Shown: positions 14,805-23,305 of the stretch, one piece after another
Layout of the letters: each line of letters opens with the position of its first letter
How positions within the stretch are numbered: the first letter of the stretch is position 1
Assembly: GCA_029782335.1 (NCBI GenBank)
Contig: JAKOVA010000113.1
Location: 1 to 39,783 of the forward strand
From: Actinomycetes bacterium
Lineage (GTDB): Bacteria; Actinomycetota; Acidimicrobiia; Acidimicrobiales; Microtrichaceae
DNA: 39,783 bases
Direction: 5' to 3'
Notes under the pieces: model-generated
Database searches by the model: none
What the model was told of the DNA's origin: nothing
What the model saw: only the letters and a program-made list of their open reading frames with translations
Position numbers and translations under genes: made by a program

Positions 14805-15592
14805 CAGCTCGTGCCCCACACGGCGCGGAGGGTCTCGATTCCATCTTCGACGGCCTTGGTGAACCCAGCCTCGGTTAGGCCGTCTAGTGGAATGTCCACC
14901 TGCTCAGCCAAGACCTCGGCTGCCTCCCGAAGTTGCCGTTCGGCCTCGGGCGACACCCATGCCGGTCGCTCCCCGCGCCTGATCTGGTCACCCGTTTCGC
15001 TCAGAGCCGCCTCGGCGACAATCGCGGCAACGGACTTCCGAACGATGTCCTCGGGGCTCGGGGGAACGCCATCGGCACCTTCGGTGAGCACCCACTCTGC
15101 GACCTCGAACGCGACTGCGCGCCGTTCCTCGTCTTCGATCGTTCCGTCCGACATCGCTCCACATGTGGCATCGACAATCTGACATGCGACGTCGAACGGG
15201 TCTCCGTTGGCGCGGAGGGCGTCGAGGTCGAGGCCGATGCGTTCAAGTGCGGCGGCGTCACCGAGACGAAGTGCATGTGCTGCTGCAGCGGCACGACCCG
15301 CCGTAGTCGCAGACGCTCTCGCCGAGCGTTGCGCGCCACCGGCTGCGCCACTGGCTCCTGCTCCACCGCCGCCGCTTCCTCCCCCGCCTCCTGGGCCGTC
15401 CGCTCCGCCGCCGGAGGACGGCCGAAGCATGGGCAACACGTGGCGGATGGCATCGGCGGGAAGGCGTGGAGCTCCGTCGTCCTCGTTGGAGGGCGGCTTG
15501 TCCGGTAGCGAGTCGAGCCAGTCGTCGAGCTCACGGCGCAACCGGCCGCCGGCGGCTCCGCCTCCGCCTGAATACGAGTTGCTGGTGCCCAT
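14804..15592 (-). CDS. qatB: QatB, Gly-rich component of QatABCD
   Basis: The 262-aa protein begins MGTSNSYSGGGG, the N-terminal pattern I associate with QatB proteins. A Gly/Ala/Ser-rich low-complexity linker follows (about residues 58-95), then a helical C-terminal domain (AAALERIGLDLDAL to ETLRAVWGTS). No catalytic motif is visible. It overlaps both neighbours by one base (TGATG), implying tightly coupled synthesis with QatA and QatC. The function of QatB is unknown in the literature known to me. Confidence 0.88.
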   Translation of the reverse strand: MGTSNSYSGGGGAAGGRLRRELDDWLDSLPDKPPSNEDDGAPRLPADAIRHVLPMLRPSSGGGADGPGGGGGSGGGGAGASGAAGGAQRSARASATTAGRAAAAAHALRLGDAAALERIGLDLDALRANGDPFDVACQIVDATCGAMSDGTIEDEERRAVAFEVAEWVLTEGADGVPPSPEDIVRKSVAAIVAEAALSETGDQIRRGERPAWVSPEAERQLREAAEVLAEQVDIPLDGLTEAGFTKAVEDGIETLRAVWGTS

Positions 15593-17454
15593 CAGCCCGA
15601 TTGGCTCAGTACGCGATCGAGGGCGCTGCGGGTGACGTCAGTCGGACTGGCCGAACGCCAGTGCTGCAACACCGGCACGAGAGCCGGTGATGGCGGCTGC
15701 CCGAAGAGGAGCACCGCAGCTGGCTCGACGACCGAGGCCGGGATCGCCTTCAGCGCTTTCACGGCAGGCTCGGTGGCGTCGGGGTGCTGGCCAAGTATGC
15801 GAATGATCCCGTCGAGCGCCTGACGCTGCTCGCGGGGCCGGTCGCGGGCAGCGCGCGAGAGGTGCTGGATGAGCGCCACCGGCTCGTCGTCGCGGAGAGC
15901 GGCGAGGTCCTCGTCCGCTACCGACCGCTGCTCCGCTCGCGAGGAGGAGAGCAGGTTGGCCGCGAGGTCGCGGAGACGTTCGGGGAGCTGGGCGTCCAAC
16001 AGCGTCTTGCCGCCGAACCCCGCCGCGAGGTGCAGGTAGGGCGTCAGATCGAGCCCGCCGAGAGCCGGCGGAAGTTTGGCCCATCGCAGCAGATCGTCGG
16101 AGAATTCGGGATCGCCGGACGACTCTGCATCGGCAACGGTCTGGCGGCCATCGTCTCCGGCCTCGGAGTCGCTGACGTCTGTGACCGTCGATGGGCGGCC
16201 GGCCGCAGCCTCCAGCTCTGCCATCCTGGTTCGAAGCACGCCGTCGGCCATCCAGTCCAGGACGCGCTCGAACTCTGTGGCAACGAGCTGCTCCAGCACC
16301 ATGAGCTTCGCGACCACCTCGGAGTCGAGTTCGATGCCTCGGCGGCTTGCCACGCTTTGACGCACGCGGAGGTCATTGAGGAACCGCTTGATCCGCCGAG
16401 GGTTTCCTTTGAGCTTCTCATAAAGGATCGGCGTCAGACGTGCAGCAAACGCGAGGTGTCGAGTCAGGTCGACGGCGCCGACGGGCTGGAGGTCATCGAG
16501 TGTCGCTCCTCGGCTGCGCAGCTCCGCGCACTGACCGATCAGGGTCGTCAGTTCGCTCTCCTCGAGCTGGCCGGCGATCTGGAGCAGGAGAAGGTACGCC
16601 TGGGTGTCGAACCGGCTCAACGCCGGTAGCGCGATCGTGGTCTGAACGATCTTGTGGAGGTAGAGCCGGGACGGATGCTCGGAGTCGGTGCCGTCGAGCG
16701 AAGAGATCGAGAAGTGACCGCTGATCGCTTCCGCAACCCGTTCCTCGTCCGCGGCGATGACGAACGACATCTTGGGAACTGCCAGGAAGAGGCGGATGGT
16801 CTCAAGTGTCTCCACCACCGTCGTCGGAAGGCAGCGGTCCAGATCGTCGACGAGGACGACAACGCGTCGGATGTGACCGAGGCCGTCGGAACTCAGCAAC
16901 TCAGCGAACTCCTGACGAAACCCGTCGAGGGTCCGCGGCACTTCGTCTTCCTCGTCACCGCCAGGTCGGACCAACTCGAGCAGGCTGCCGATAGAGGGCA
17001 GCTGTGGGCTGACCGCTGTCTTTGCTGCAAGCTTCATGGCCTTTGCCCAGTCCACACGCTTCACCAGCCGGCCAAGCAATTCCTTCGCGGCCCTCCCTGC
17101 CGGCACCGAGTCGTCGATCTCAGCGTCCAGCTGCGCCAGGACGTCTGTGATGAGGCTCTCCTTCGCCCCGAGTGAAGGGTCGTAGCGCCAGGGATCAGTG
17201 GGGATCGGCAGGACCGTGCCCTGTTCTGCCCGAAGACGGAGCTGGATCAGGTTGAGGACGGTTGTCTTCCCGCTTCCCCAACGGCCGGATACTCCGAGCG
17301 CCACTGGGTCGAGGTCATCATCGAGGACTGCATCAACCAGCGTGTCGGCAACGGCATCGAACGCCAGGAGATCAACCGACGCTGGATCGTCCGACCACAG
17401 GGACAGCGACGCCGACGTAGAGGCGTCAGCGGCGGGATCGTCGGCGACTGTCAT
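15592..17454 (-). CDS. qatA: QatA, KAP-family P-loop ATPase
   Basis: From ATG 17454 the product is 620 aa. Walker A is GRWGSGKTT (residues 57-65) and Walker B is VVVLVDDLDRC, with KAP-type features such as SFVIAADEERVAEAI, YLHKIVQTTIALP and NPRRIKRFLNDLR. KAP NTPases recur in anti-phage systems. No transmembrane insertion is evident. A C-terminal helical region of about 200 residues follows the ATPase. The frame is open upstream to 17502, but a -10 box eight bases before 17454 argues for a leaderless start there. First gene of the Qat operon. Confidence 0.9.
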   Translation of the reverse strand: MTVADDPAADASTSASLSLWSDDPASVDLLAFDAVADTLVDAVLDDDLDPVALGVSGRWGSGKTTVLNLIQLRLRAEQGTVLPIPTDPWRYDPSLGAKESLITDVLAQLDAEIDDSVPAGRAAKELLGRLVKRVDWAKAMKLAAKTAVSPQLPSIGSLLELVRPGGDEEDEVPRTLDGFRQEFAELLSSDGLGHIRRVVVLVDDLDRCLPTTVVETLETIRLFLAVPKMSFVIAADEERVAEAISGHFSISSLDGTDSEHPSRLYLHKIVQTTIALPALSRFDTQAYLLLLQIAGQLEESELTTLIGQCAELRSRGATLDDLQPVGAVDLTRHLAFAARLTPILYEKLKGNPRRIKRFLNDLRVRQSVASRRGIELDSEVVAKLMVLEQLVATEFERVLDWMADGVLRTRMAELEAAAGRPSTVTDVSDSEAGDDGRQTVADAESSGDPEFSDDLLRWAKLPPALGGLDLTPYLHLAAGFGGKTLLDAQLPERLRDLAANLLSSSRAEQRSVADEDLAALRDDEPVALIQHLSRAARDRPREQRQALDGIIRILGQHPDATEPAVKALKAIPASVVEPAAVLLFGQPPSPALVPVLQHWRSASPTDVTRSALDRVLSQSG

Positions 17455-17462
17455 GCTCGACG

Positions 17463-17468
17463 ACTGTA
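17463..17468 (-). promoter_or_regulatory. Possible -10 box for qatABCD
   Basis: TACAGT on the minus strand lies eight bases before ATG 17454, consistent with a leaderless transcript. The -35 is not clear. The 159 bp up to the AbiTii stop contain no gene. Confidence 0.45.
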
Positions 17469-17613
17469 GCATTGAGGTCGAACGCCTGTTCGCTGGGCAC
17501 ACGGTTCCCCGTCGCGGTCACGGGCGGCGAGGAGCGCTCGTCCGGACGGCCGCGAGATCACCAGCACTTGGTTCCCGGCTGGGCTCAGCACCGCCCATCA
17601 AGCTTCCGCCGTG

Positions 17614-18405
17614 TTAGTCCATTGCGAGAAGGGCGATGATGCCGACGATCGTCGCGACGACGGTGGCAATGCCAACGAGCCACCACATGAGCCTCCGACC
17701 CGTGGTCTCGCGCTCCCCTGCTTCGGTCGTGATGCCGCCGTCGGCATGGATCTGGCTGAGGTCGCTGAGCTTGACTCGGTTCTTGTCGCCGTAGATGGCG
17801 ACGTTGACCGCTTGGTCGGTGACGGCCTTGGTGGGTTGGGCGTCCTGCGGAGTACCGGCTCGGATCTCGGCGACAAGTTCGACGAGGGTGGTGCGCACGA
17901 CGTCGACGATGCGCAGGAGCGAGGAGATGTGGACTTCCCAGTAGAGCCGGGTGATCTGCTGCAAGAGGTATGGGTCGTGCTGCTTGGCCTCGTAGTTCAT
18001 GAGCCTGGCGATGTCGGCACCGCCGGGAAGGTTCATGCGTACGACGTTCCCGTTGGCGGTCTTCACCGCCTCGATGATCTCAGCCAGCGGCATGCGCAGG
18101 TCAATCTCTTCCTTGATGTGGTCGCACATCGGTTCCGGCAGAGCGCCGGGGCTGACCTGTTGTCCGGTGATGTGGGCGTTGAACGTGGCGCCGTCGAGGG
18201 CGATGGGTGCACCGACGGTGCGGTACTCGGGTAGTTGGTCGCTCCCGTTGTAGCCCTTGAGTTCACGGGTGGCCCAGGTGCGGAGTTCCTCGCTGCCGCT
18301 CTGGCCGCCCAGCGCGACGCACTTCCGCAGGGCACCCGTGATGTCGGCGGTGTCGTCGAGGGCGGCCTGCTCGATCTGTTCGAGCAGTGGGGGTCTCCTG
18401 GCCAT
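17614..18405 (-). CDS. AbiTii-domain membrane protein
   Basis: From ATG 18405 the protein is 263 aa. The N-terminal third matches the AbiTii (abortive infection) domain pattern: LLEQIEQAALDD, ALRKCVALG, SEELRTWATRELKGY and LPEYRTV. A middle helical part follows (LRIVDVVRTTLVELVAEIR), and a single C-terminal hydrophobic helix (MWWLVGIATVVATIVGIIALL) anchors it in the membrane. This suggests a membrane effector in an abortive-infection response. It is 58 bp after the GHKL ATPase gene on the same strand, so they may be co-transcribed. The frame is open upstream to 18531, but GAAGAGA before ATG 18405 supports that start. Confidence 0.82.
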   Translation of the reverse strand: MARRPPLLEQIEQAALDDTADITGALRKCVALGGQSGSEELRTWATRELKGYNGSDQLPEYRTVGAPIALDGATFNAHITGQQVSPGALPEPMCDHIKEEIDLRMPLAEIIEAVKTANGNVVRMNLPGGADIARLMNYEAKQHDPYLLQQITRLYWEVHISSLLRIVDVVRTTLVELVAEIRAGTPQDAQPTKAVTDQAVNVAIYGDKNRVKLSDLSQIHADGGITTEAGERETTGRRLMWWLVGIATVVATIVGIIALLAMD

Positions 18406-18463
18406 CACCGCATTCTCTTCGGTGCCTGTGACAACCGTTCGCCGCGTCGGTAGGAGGTGGTGG

Positions 18464-20803
18464 TCACTCCTCCAGCTCCTTGGCGAGGCGGTCGTAGGAG
18501 GGCATGACGGCGAGCACTCCCCGCGCCGCACTCTGTCGGGCGGACTCGATGTACACGTCGTCGAACGGCTTGCCGGCCTTCTCGGCCTTGCGTGCGTCCT
18601 GATCGAGCACGAGGAGGGAGACTCCGACTCCTACGGCGTACCGCTCGCGGGCCTGCTCCTTGCCCTCATCCGTGCTGAGTTCGGCGGCACGTGCCGCGAC
18701 GTAGGCCTTGAGGGGTGAGTAGGTGCGGTTGAGGACGATGGTGGGGATCTCGGCGTCGACCTTTGCCAGCTCGGCGTACTCGGGCCGCTTGTCGGCGAGG
18801 TCCTTGCCGGGAACCATCTCGATCTCGCCGACGGTCGCAGCGCTCCAGTTGTCGACGCCGTCGTCGGTCTCGCTCTTCCAGATGAGCGCGACGAGCCCAC
18901 CGTCGCCGGGTCCGGACTTGCCGTTTCCGGAGCCGGGCTTGGGGCCGGGCTGCTTGGGCTTGATCTCCTCGACGACCTCGACCTTGGTGGTCCACTCGAA
19001 GCGGGGCCCGAGGCCGCCGGACGTCTTGGACCAGGTGGGAATCTCGATGGTGAGCTTGTAGGTGCCGGTATCGGCGTTCTCGGGGACGGCGACTGAGACG
19101 CGCACCCGTCCGGAGCGGAGTTCGCCGACGGTGATCTCCGAGGCACCGATGTCGGGATGGTCGCAGATCACCTGGAGCGGGGCGCGCTTGCTGATGAAGC
19201 CGTCCTTGGCGTTCAGCTTGAAGTAGACACCCTTGACCTTGCCAGCCTGGGCTTCGAGCGACTCGGGTCCCTCGAAGTGAGTGGGATCGTCGTAGAGGTC
19301 CTCGGGCGGCGTGGGGTCCGGGGGCTTCGGGCCGCGGCCCCCGCCGGTGCCGTTCCCGGCACCGCCGAGGGAGAAGCCCTTGGCCTTGAAGGCCCGAGCG
19401 ATCTGCTCGGCGATGGCGATGGTGGGGCGGTCGTTGTTGTCGCCGGTGATGGCCTCGCGGATGAGGGCGTTGTTGGCATCGCGCAGCGCGGGCCACTCGT
19501 CGAGGAAGGCGGCGATCTCCTTCTCCAGACGCATGGCGACCGCGCTGCGCACGAGCTGGGCGCGGTCGGCGGTGAACAGTTCGGTCCGGATCTCGATGGG
19601 GAGGGCGTCGCTCTCGACGACGACAAGTACCCGGTCGTAGAGCTTGTTGAGCTTGGTGTGGAGCTTGAAGTCCTGTGGGGTCCAGTGGGAGTGGACCTGA
19701 CCGTTCGAGGTGATGAGCAGCGCGTGTCCGTAGGCGACGAAGTTGCGGCGTTCACCCCTTTCGCCCTTCTTCGCGAACAGCCGGAACCGGATCGGGAGCT
19801 GGTAGGTGGTGCCCTTGTGGTTGAAGGGCAGCGTGTCGGAGCCCTCGGTGCCGGGGTCGCCGGGGTTGTTGTCGAGGCGGTACGCGAGACCCCGGAGCGT
19901 CTCGTCCCGATCGGAACGGGTGAGGTTGTTGCGGTACTTGATGGGCAGCACCGGGCGGAACAGGCGGGTGTTGAGGATGGTGTCGAACGACTTCTCATCG
20001 CCGGAGCGCCGGCCGAGGCCTTCGGTGTCGTAGGCGATGAGCGCGAGGTGGGTGCCGGGATCGAAGTCGGGGAAATCGGCGGCGGGCACGGAGAACGGGG
20101 TCGCGGTCGCCCACCTGGTCGGGTCGTCCTCGTCCCACGGCTGGGCGACGAGGTAGAAGGCGTTGGTGGTGGTGCGCTCGCGCTCCCACTGGACGACGGC
20201 CACGGTGATCTGATCGGGCTGCCCGTCGGCGAGGAGATCGGGATGGCGGCGCGTGATGAGAACGACGGCCTTCGCGTTGCGGTAGGTGGTGGCACCGCCG
20301 AGACCGAAGGTGCCCTGCTGCCAGTCGATCCCGTCCTTGTGCTTGGCACCGACGCGAAAGATCCCACGGGGGACGTCGGCGTCGGTGATCCCGCATCCCA
20401 GATCGCGCATCACGAGGGTGATGCGCTTCTTGGAGGTCCCGGCTTCGGCCTTGTCGATGGTGACGCCTACCAACTCGGCCTGCTCCTTCTCGCTCAGCCC
20501 GGCGAGAAGCGCGGAGGCGGCGTCCTGCGGCGTGGAGTACGGCGTGGCCGACCGGCTGCCGTAGTTCTGGATGGCGCGGAGTTCGAGCACCGCATCCTGC
20601 ATGTTGGTGACGACTTCGAGGGCCTTGTGGTCGTAGCTGGAACCAGAGCCGGTGAGGATGCCCTGGTTGTTCCAGGTGTCGCCGAGGGGCCGCTGGTGAC
20701 GGCCGCCGATGGCCTTGGCGATGAGCTGCTGCACGGCGTCGGCCTCGTCGACAGTGCGGGCGGTGAGCGCGGCCTCGACGATCTTGTGATTGTTGGTGTT
20801 CAT
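18464..20803 (-). CDS. GHKL (Hsp90/MutL-type) ATPase, possible defence protein
   Basis: The 779-aa protein has the GHKL ATP site in its first 180 residues: N-box EVVTNMQDA (Glu63, Asn67, Asp70), G1 box DLGCG (Asp134-x-Gly-x-Gly), and a lid GTFGLGG (164-170). The middle is alpha/beta (to about 480). A Gly/Pro-rich hinge (GGAGNGTGGGRGPKPPDP) leads to a beta-rich domain, another low-complexity linker, and a C-terminal alpha/beta part. It lacks a kinase HisKA or TOPRIM motif. It overlaps the RHH gene by four bases (ATGA). GHKL ATPases often act as ATP-gated clamps; the role here is unknown. Confidence 0.8.
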   Translation of the reverse strand: MNTNNHKIVEAALTARTVDEADAVQQLIAKAIGGRHQRPLGDTWNNQGILTGSGSSYDHKALEVVTNMQDAVLELRAIQNYGSRSATPYSTPQDAASALLAGLSEKEQAELVGVTIDKAEAGTSKKRITLVMRDLGCGITDADVPRGIFRVGAKHKDGIDWQQGTFGLGGATTYRNAKAVVLITRRHPDLLADGQPDQITVAVVQWERERTTTNAFYLVAQPWDEDDPTRWATATPFSVPAADFPDFDPGTHLALIAYDTEGLGRRSGDEKSFDTILNTRLFRPVLPIKYRNNLTRSDRDETLRGLAYRLDNNPGDPGTEGSDTLPFNHKGTTYQLPIRFRLFAKKGERGERRNFVAYGHALLITSNGQVHSHWTPQDFKLHTKLNKLYDRVLVVVESDALPIEIRTELFTADRAQLVRSAVAMRLEKEIAAFLDEWPALRDANNALIREAITGDNNDRPTIAIAEQIARAFKAKGFSLGGAGNGTGGGRGPKPPDPTPPEDLYDDPTHFEGPESLEAQAGKVKGVYFKLNAKDGFISKRAPLQVICDHPDIGASEITVGELRSGRVRVSVAVPENADTGTYKLTIEIPTWSKTSGGLGPRFEWTTKVEVVEEIKPKQPGPKPGSGNGKSGPGDGGLVALIWKSETDDGVDNWSAATVGEIEMVPGKDLADKRPEYAELAKVDAEIPTIVLNRTYSPLKAYVAARAAELSTDEGKEQARERYAVGVGVSLLVLDQDARKAEKAGKPFDDVYIESARQSAARGVLAVMPSYDRLAKELEE

Positions 20804-21870
20804 CGGGCTGCTCCGTTCGTGTGCTCGTGGCCGAGCGGGGTCAGGTGGTAGCGGGACTTGGTCTGCTTGGGTTCGACGAGACCCCACTCGCGGGCACGGG
20901 CGATATAGCCCGCGGAGTTGGTGGAGACCTCGTTCTCGGTCCAGTCGCTCCAGGCTTCGGCCATGTGGTTGAGGACGTCCTGGCGGGTGGCGCCGTCGGG
21001 TCCGATGGCGCGGATGACCTCGGTGAAGCCCTTCCAGTCCGCCGGTGTCTGCTCGGCCAGGTGGGCGAAGAAGGCCTTGGCGGCGTCGAAGGGGTGGGGT
21101 TCTTCGACCGAGATGCCGCCAACACCGGCGAGCAGCGCCCACCCGGTGGCGGTGACACCGACGAGGGGTTCGTTCCGTTCGCCTTCGGTCAGGCCGATGA
21201 GGCGCCACTCGAACAGGGGACCGTTGGTCGCGTACTTGTCGCCGTCGGTGCGGTAGTCGCCGACGGCGAAGGATCGGAATCCCATCTCGGCGGGCTTGCG
21301 CTTCTCGGGGTTGGTCGGGAACAGCGCCGTGCACTTCGTCCCCGTGTGCTTCTCGATCGCGAGGAGCAGCTCGCCGAAGCGCCAGGCCTCCTGGAGGAGC
21401 TCGGTGAAGTAGCTCTCGATCGGCACCGGCCGGTCGAGAGTCATCGCCGCGAGCTTGGTGAGCGCCCAGAGCGAGGGGTAGTCGCGGTTGTGGAGCCCGA
21501 ACAGCGGTCGCCCTTCGGGCCGGCTCAGGTCGGCATCCTCGGTGACGACGAAGCCGTCATCGGGGGCGGCGAGTGCCGTCATCGGCATGCTCGCCGGGGA
21601 CGTCACAGGGGACGGTTCGTCGACGGCCAGCGGCTCCGCCCGGGCGGCGACCCGTGCGGCCCTGGTGTGCTCGCCCGGGGAGGCGGGCGGCGGCCCAGCA
21701 TCCTCAGTGCCATCGGCGGACAGTTCGAGGATGCGCTCCTGGATCGCGTCGACGATGAACTCGGCCCGGGTCGCGTAGCCGCCGACGCCCTTCAGGATCA
21801 CGGCGTCCATCTCTCGGATCAGGGGCACCGGGATGGGGATGCGCATGACGCGCCGATCGACTTGGGACAT
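20800..21870 (-). CDS. Ribbon-helix-helix protein with C-terminal helical/winged part
   Basis: From ATG 21870 this is 356 aa. An RHH-like fold is suggested at residues 7-50 (RVMRIPIPVPLIREMDAVILK and ATRAEFIVDAIQERI). A Pro/Ala-rich linker leads to a conserved-looking domain (LFGLHNRDYPSLWALTKLAAM) and a C-terminal part (ARAREWGLVEPKQTKSRYHL) resembling a winged helix. ATG 21870 has GAGGTG in front, preferred over GTG 21879. The palindromic operator just upstream suggests autoregulation. It is translationally coupled to the GHKL ATPase and likely its partner, either as regulator or as the DNA-targeting subunit. Confidence 0.75.
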   Translation of the reverse strand: MSQVDRRVMRIPIPVPLIREMDAVILKGVGGYATRAEFIVDAIQERILELSADGTEDAGPPPASPGEHTRAARVAARAEPLAVDEPSPVTSPASMPMTALAAPDDGFVVTEDADLSRPEGRPLFGLHNRDYPSLWALTKLAAMTLDRPVPIESYFTELLQEAWRFGELLLAIEKHTGTKCTALFPTNPEKRKPAEMGFRSFAVGDYRTDGDKYATNGPLFEWRLIGLTEGERNEPLVGVTATGWALLAGVGGISVEEPHPFDAAKAFFAHLAEQTPADWKGFTEVIRAIGPDGATRQDVLNHMAEAWSDWTENEVSTNSAGYIARAREWGLVEPKQTKSRYHLTPLGHEHTNGAAR

Positions 21871-21880
21871 CAGGTACACC

Positions 21881-21903
21881 TCACGTATCGAGAAGATACG
21901 TGA
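21881..21903. promoter_or_regulatory. Palindromic operator of the RHH/GHKL module
   Basis: Two perfect 9-bp arms, TCACGTATC and GATACGTGA, flank a GAGAA spacer. It covers the predicted transcription start, between the -10 box and the gene. Three more GTATC/GATAC pentamers lie at 21907-21911, 21936-21940 and 21955-21959, making five in 75 bp. RHH repressors bind short repeated half-sites, so this is a likely self-repression array. Confidence 0.7.
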
Positions 21904-21932
21904 ACTGTATCGTCACCCTGTCTGATATGCAA
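21904..21932 (-). promoter_or_regulatory. Sigma-70 promoter of the RHH/GHKL module
   Basis: On the minus strand TTGCAT (21932-21927) and TACAGT (21909-21904) are separated by exactly 17 bp. Transcription should begin near 21897, inside the palindrome. This is the best-formed promoter in the island, and it separates the module from sduA. Confidence 0.68.
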
Positions 21933-21959
21933 GAGGTATCTCGGGCTCTCGCCGGATAC

Positions 21960-21978
21960 ATGCGGCGTACAGCCGCAT
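21960..21978 (-). terminator. Hairpin after sduA
   Basis: ATGCGGC and GCCGCAT pair around five bases, eight bases beyond the sduA stop codon. There is no T-tract. It may end the methyltransferase/sduA transcript, or be part of the neighbouring operator region. Confidence 0.5.
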
Positions 21979-21985
21979 ATACGTC

Positions 21986-23083
21986 CTAGAGGGGGTCCTC
22001 GTCGTCGAGGAGCCCGTCCCACGGGTCGACGGGCTCGGACGCGAGGTCGATCTCGGCGAGATCGTCGGTCTCGTCCTTGGTGGAGACGACTTCGAGAGTC
22101 CGTTCGCCCTGAGCGAGGAGGTGGTCGTAGGTCATCACGGAGATGCCGGACAGGCGGCAGTTGAGGCCGTGGAGGGCCTTGTGTCGATCGTCGTTCCAGT
22201 CGTTCGATCGGCCGATGACGATGGTCGCCCGGGGGTGGTAGGCGATCACGTCGGGTGCGTCGAGGAGGCCGGTGCGGGCTCCGTCGTGGAGGACGTCGAG
22301 ATAGCGGTGGCACTGCCCGATCGCCTTCGAGACCTCGGCGGCGAAGTACCAGTTGTTGTGTGCGCCGTCCCAGGAGATCACGGTGTGGTCAGGTCGCTTG
22401 AGTTCGATGAGGTCTCGGAAGCCGCCGAGGACGCGGGGCACGAGTAGGTCGACCTGGTCGCCGGTGGAGATCGCTCGGATGCGGTCGTTGACGACGTGGG
22501 CGTTGCCGAAGGCCCAGCTGTGTTTCTCACACCAGCGTTGGTACGTGCTCTCGGCGGTTTCCCCTCCGTCGAGGTGTTGGCGGAGAACGTCGAGGGCGGC
22601 GCGCAGCTCGCGGAGCCGGATGGCACCGCGGAACGCGTTGACGATCTCCTCGCCGAGGTCCTGGCTGGCGAGTTGGTCGACGATCTCGTCCTCCCGGAGC
22701 AGCTTGGCCACCGCCGAGGCGACCGTCTCCGGGCTGAGGTCGCCGAGGTCGACGCGGCCGTCATCGATCCGAAGGGCGATGTACTGTCCGTCCTCCCCTG
22801 CGCCGGCGATGGCGAGGTGCTCGGCGAGGGCTCGATGGAGTCGACGGGCGGCGGCCTCCTGGAGGGGCAGTTCGAGATCGGCGCTGCCGAGCAGGTTGGA
22901 CTTGTTGTAGCGGACGAGCTTCACGGCGAGTTCGTCTCCGGCGGAGCGGTGAACGAACATCGGGACGAGCACGATCTGCAACTTCGAGCTGTCGTGCAGC
23001 GTCACCGGGTCGCTGTGGGACACCCGGGGCCGCGCCGAGGCCTGGCGTCGGAGCACGCTGGCGGAGATCTCGTCCTCGGTCAC
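21986..23083 (-). CDS. sduA: Shedu anti-phage nuclease SduA
   Basis: The 365-aa protein ends in a Shedu (DUF4263) PD-(D/E)xK nuclease domain: Asp212 in QVDLLV, Glu227-Leu-Lys229 in DLIELKRPD, and the following KAIGQCHRYLD segment conserved in the family. The N-terminal 170 residues are the variable sensing part, with helical segments. Shedu is a single-gene defence system that nicks or cleaves DNA. The ATG overlaps the stop of a small upstream ORF (ATGA) that itself follows the methyltransferase by seven bases, so it appears co-expressed with the modification enzyme. It has its own hairpin downstream. Confidence 0.88.
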   Translation of the reverse strand: MTEDEISASVLRRQASARPRVSHSDPVTLHDSSKLQIVLVPMFVHRSAGDELAVKLVRYNKSNLLGSADLELPLQEAAARRLHRALAEHLAIAGAGEDGQYIALRIDDGRVDLGDLSPETVASAVAKLLREDEIVDQLASQDLGEEIVNAFRGAIRLRELRAALDVLRQHLDGGETAESTYQRWCEKHSWAFGNAHVVNDRIRAISTGDQVDLLVPRVLGGFRDLIELKRPDHTVISWDGAHNNWYFAAEVSKAIGQCHRYLDVLHDGARTGLLDAPDVIAYHPRATIVIGRSNDWNDDRHKALHGLNCRLSGISVMTYDHLLAQGERTLEVVSTKDETDDLAEIDLASEPVDPWDGLLDDEDPL

Positions 23084-23298
23084 TGCGCCTCCGATGGCGC
23101 CCGGCTGGTGAGCCCCTCGACGCAGCCGTCGAGTGCGGCCTGGAGCGGCTTTCGAACAATCTCACAAGGGTGGCTCCGTGCGTCTTCGACGCCGTGCAGC
23201 TGGCCCTTCTCGAGAGTCCGGGCACCAGCTGCTCCGCGAACGGGGCAGCGCTCCGAACCCGGCGCCCCGTCGCCGACCAGCCTGGGCGAGCAGACCAT
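23080..23298 (-). CDS. Small ORF between methyltransferase and sduA
   Basis: The 72-aa ORF starts seven bases after the methyltransferase stop and ends in an ATGA overlap with sduA. About four in five codons end in G or C, as in the real genes around it, and the C-terminal half reads plausibly (KPLQAALDGCVEGL). There is no recognised domain and no good ribosome site before its ATG. It may be a small partner or immunity protein of Shedu, a leader that couples sduA translation, or chance. The opposite-strand ORF over this stretch looks like a shadow. Confidence 0.45.
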   Translation of the reverse strand: MVCSPRLVGDGAPGSERCPVRGAAGARTLEKGQLHGVEDARSHPCEIVRKPLQAALDGCVEGLTSRAPSEAQ

Positions 23299-23305
23299 GA
23301 GCCGA

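Noticed and set aside
19157..20851. Long plus-strand ORFs opposite the GHKL gene, the methyltransferase (22496-24379) and the ABC/anti-sigma genes (7534-9606)
   Set aside because: High-GC genes produce long open antisense frames. Their products are Gly/Val/Arg-rich and lack domains, while the minus-strand frames have clear motifs.
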